This document shows, in pieces, positions 63,222-64,000 of a DNA stretch of 64,000 nucleotides (its first letter is position 1; each line of letters begins with the position of its first letter). Under the pieces are notes generated by a model that did no database searches, had not been told where the DNA came from, and saw nothing but the letters and a program-made list of their open reading frames with translations. A program made the position numbers and the translations under genes. Source of the stretch: Bryobacterales bacterium (lineage in GTDB: Bacteria; Acidobacteriota; Terriglobia; Bryobacterales; Bryobacteraceae); contig PLRS01000019.1 of the NCBI GenBank assembly GCA_003164035.1, forward strand, positions 1-64,000, in the 5' to 3' direction.

Positions 63222-64000
63222 ATGCCAACGGACTCGATACTTGAAAAACTGACAGTAAACAGAGCCGAAGGTCACTTTGAGGACCGTTTCACCAAGGTTC
63301 ACGTATTCGAGGTTTTTGGGGGACCGAACAATTTCGCCGCCCTGATTTATATGTGCCGCCTCAACCTTGATCTGGACGGCGCTTCGAACAGCTACGGGTA
63401 CAACAATCCCAATTCATCCGCGCAGAACAATCTCAAGCCGCTCGAAAGCTGGCATACGGGCCGGAAGGGCGTTTCCACCGCGACGTCACAGAAAGTGGGG
63501 CTGGGAAACGCGTGTGGCGATCCCGGCGACGGTACGAAGGGCTGGAAAAACTTTCTGAGCGGGGACCGCAATTTTTATTGGGCCGGCATCAAGGCTGTCA
63601 CCAGAGAGCAAGCTCGATCCCTCGGCCTGTCGATTGATGACCGGGCTGAACTAGAAGCCGGCCGGGGAGGGCGCGGCAAGAAGGGCCAACCACCCTTACT
63701 ACCCGCGGGCAGCGGATATTTTCCGGTCGTCAACCAAAACACGGGTTATTACATCTCAGGCACGAGCGTGAGTTCCGATGGATCTCTCTCCGCCTATGAC
63801 CCGAACCGCTACCTGGACTCATCCGTCGTCCCCTACGCAGTGTGGGCGAACAATTGGGCCCATGTGAACGTCCTTGGAAAAAGGGTGCGGCAGGGAGACT
63901 TCGGCCTGGCGGTGAATCCCGCCACGGGGGCCAGCACCGGCTACGTCTACGGCGATAGCGGGACACAGGACAAGGTCGGCGAATCTTCCCAAAAGCTTCA
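63222..64000 (+). CDS. GH75-like (chitosanase-fold) protein, 5' part, runs off the window
   Basis: An open frame of 259 codons from ATG 63222, with GGGGGGAA 4-5 bases upstream, to the window edge without a stop. No signal peptide is seen. The N-terminal 100 residues are rich in Asn/Gly and not recognised (YGYNNPNSSAQNNLKPLESW). The rest resembles the GH75 fungal-chitosanase-like domain: YYISGTSVSSDGSLSAYDPN, YLDSSVVPYAVW, RQGDFGLAVNPATG and YVYGDSGTQDKVGESSQKL. It follows the TPR-CHAT gene on the same strand. Function of bacterial members is poorly known. Confidence 0.7.
   Translation, partial: MPTDSILEKLTVNRAEGHFEDRFTKVHVFEVFGGPNNFAALIYMCRLNLDLDGASNSYGYNNPNSSAQNNLKPLESWHTGRKGVSTATSQKVGLGNACGDPGDGTKGWKNFLSGDRNFYWAGIKAVTREQARSLGLSIDDRAELEAGRGGRGKKGQPPLLPAGSGYFPVVNQNTGYYISGTSVSSDGSLSAYDPNRYLDSSVVPYAVWANNWAHVNVLGKRVRQGDFGLAVNPATGASTGYVYGDSGTQDKVGESSQKL

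Overview
The window is high-GC bacterial DNA that most resembles an acidobacterium of the Solibacter/Bryobacter type. The evidence is family content, not a database match. There are three very large TonB-dependent receptor-like proteins with an N-terminal carboxypeptidase-regulatory/Cna-B domain, a PadR regulator overlapping a MacB/FtsX-type permease, and many Tat-exported catabolic enzymes. A sigma/membrane-anchor/CHAT-TPR cluster and multiheme cytochromes with TPR tails are also present. Genes are mostly in short same-strand runs with 4-bp stop/start overlaps. Intergenic regions carry palindromic repeats.

Layout. 1-72 is tRNA-Glu. 0.4-5.4 kb (minus) is a small-molecule catabolic run: zinc dehydrogenase, SDR, TIM-barrel isomerase, KGPDC/HPS-like decarboxylase or aldolase, then an amidase. 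5.7-8.1 kb holds a divergent pair, a DUF362 protein and a ferredoxin-tailed aldo/keto reductase, either side of an inverted repeat. 8.2-16.6 kb (minus) is a plant-polymer style locus: TonB receptor-like protein, enolase-superfamily dehydratase, RraA-like protein, GH3 glycosidase. 16.9-18.6 kb is a TMTC-like membrane protein whose TPR tail is frameshifted. 18.8-22.2 kb is a coupled signalling operon: PAS-hybrid histidine kinase-HPt, a 49-residue ORF, and a cobalamin-binding protein with the CarH-type Wx9EH motif. 22.2-32.1 kb contains the PadR/permease pair, a UroD-like methyltransferase, DUF72, a TauE/SafE exporter, a PmoA-like protein, a BrnTA toxin-antitoxin pair and an M20 peptidase.

32.2-43.0 kb is the most unusual part. 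I find almost no intact gene there, only truncated, frameshifted, internally deleted or fused remnants on both strands. They come from an amidohydrolase, a trans-sulfuration enzyme, two molybdopterin oxidoreductases, M28 peptidase, alpha/beta hydrolase, formamidase, TonB receptor, Fe-S subunit, MOSC protein, MoaA, aminotransferase, ABC ATPase and ABC permease. The region ends at a tandem 30-bp repeat and the C-terminal remnant of a REP-associated (RAYT) transposase.

43.2-57.1 kb returns to intact genes: amidohydrolase, GT39-like glycosyltransferase, mannonate-dehydratase-like enzyme, TonB receptor-like protein, seven-heme cytochrome-TPR protein, a beta-propeller-TPR protein with one heme motif, and a 59-residue membrane protein. 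57.1-58.3 kb has no gene I can support. 58.3-64.0 kb is a sigma factor, a membrane-anchored regulator-like protein, a TPR-CHAT protease and the 5' part of a GH75-like protein that runs off the window.

Most of the genes look like export and catabolism of plant- or sugar-derived compounds. The three places that may hide something new are the cobalamin/kinase operon, the CHAT operon, and the remnant region with its associated palindromic repeats.
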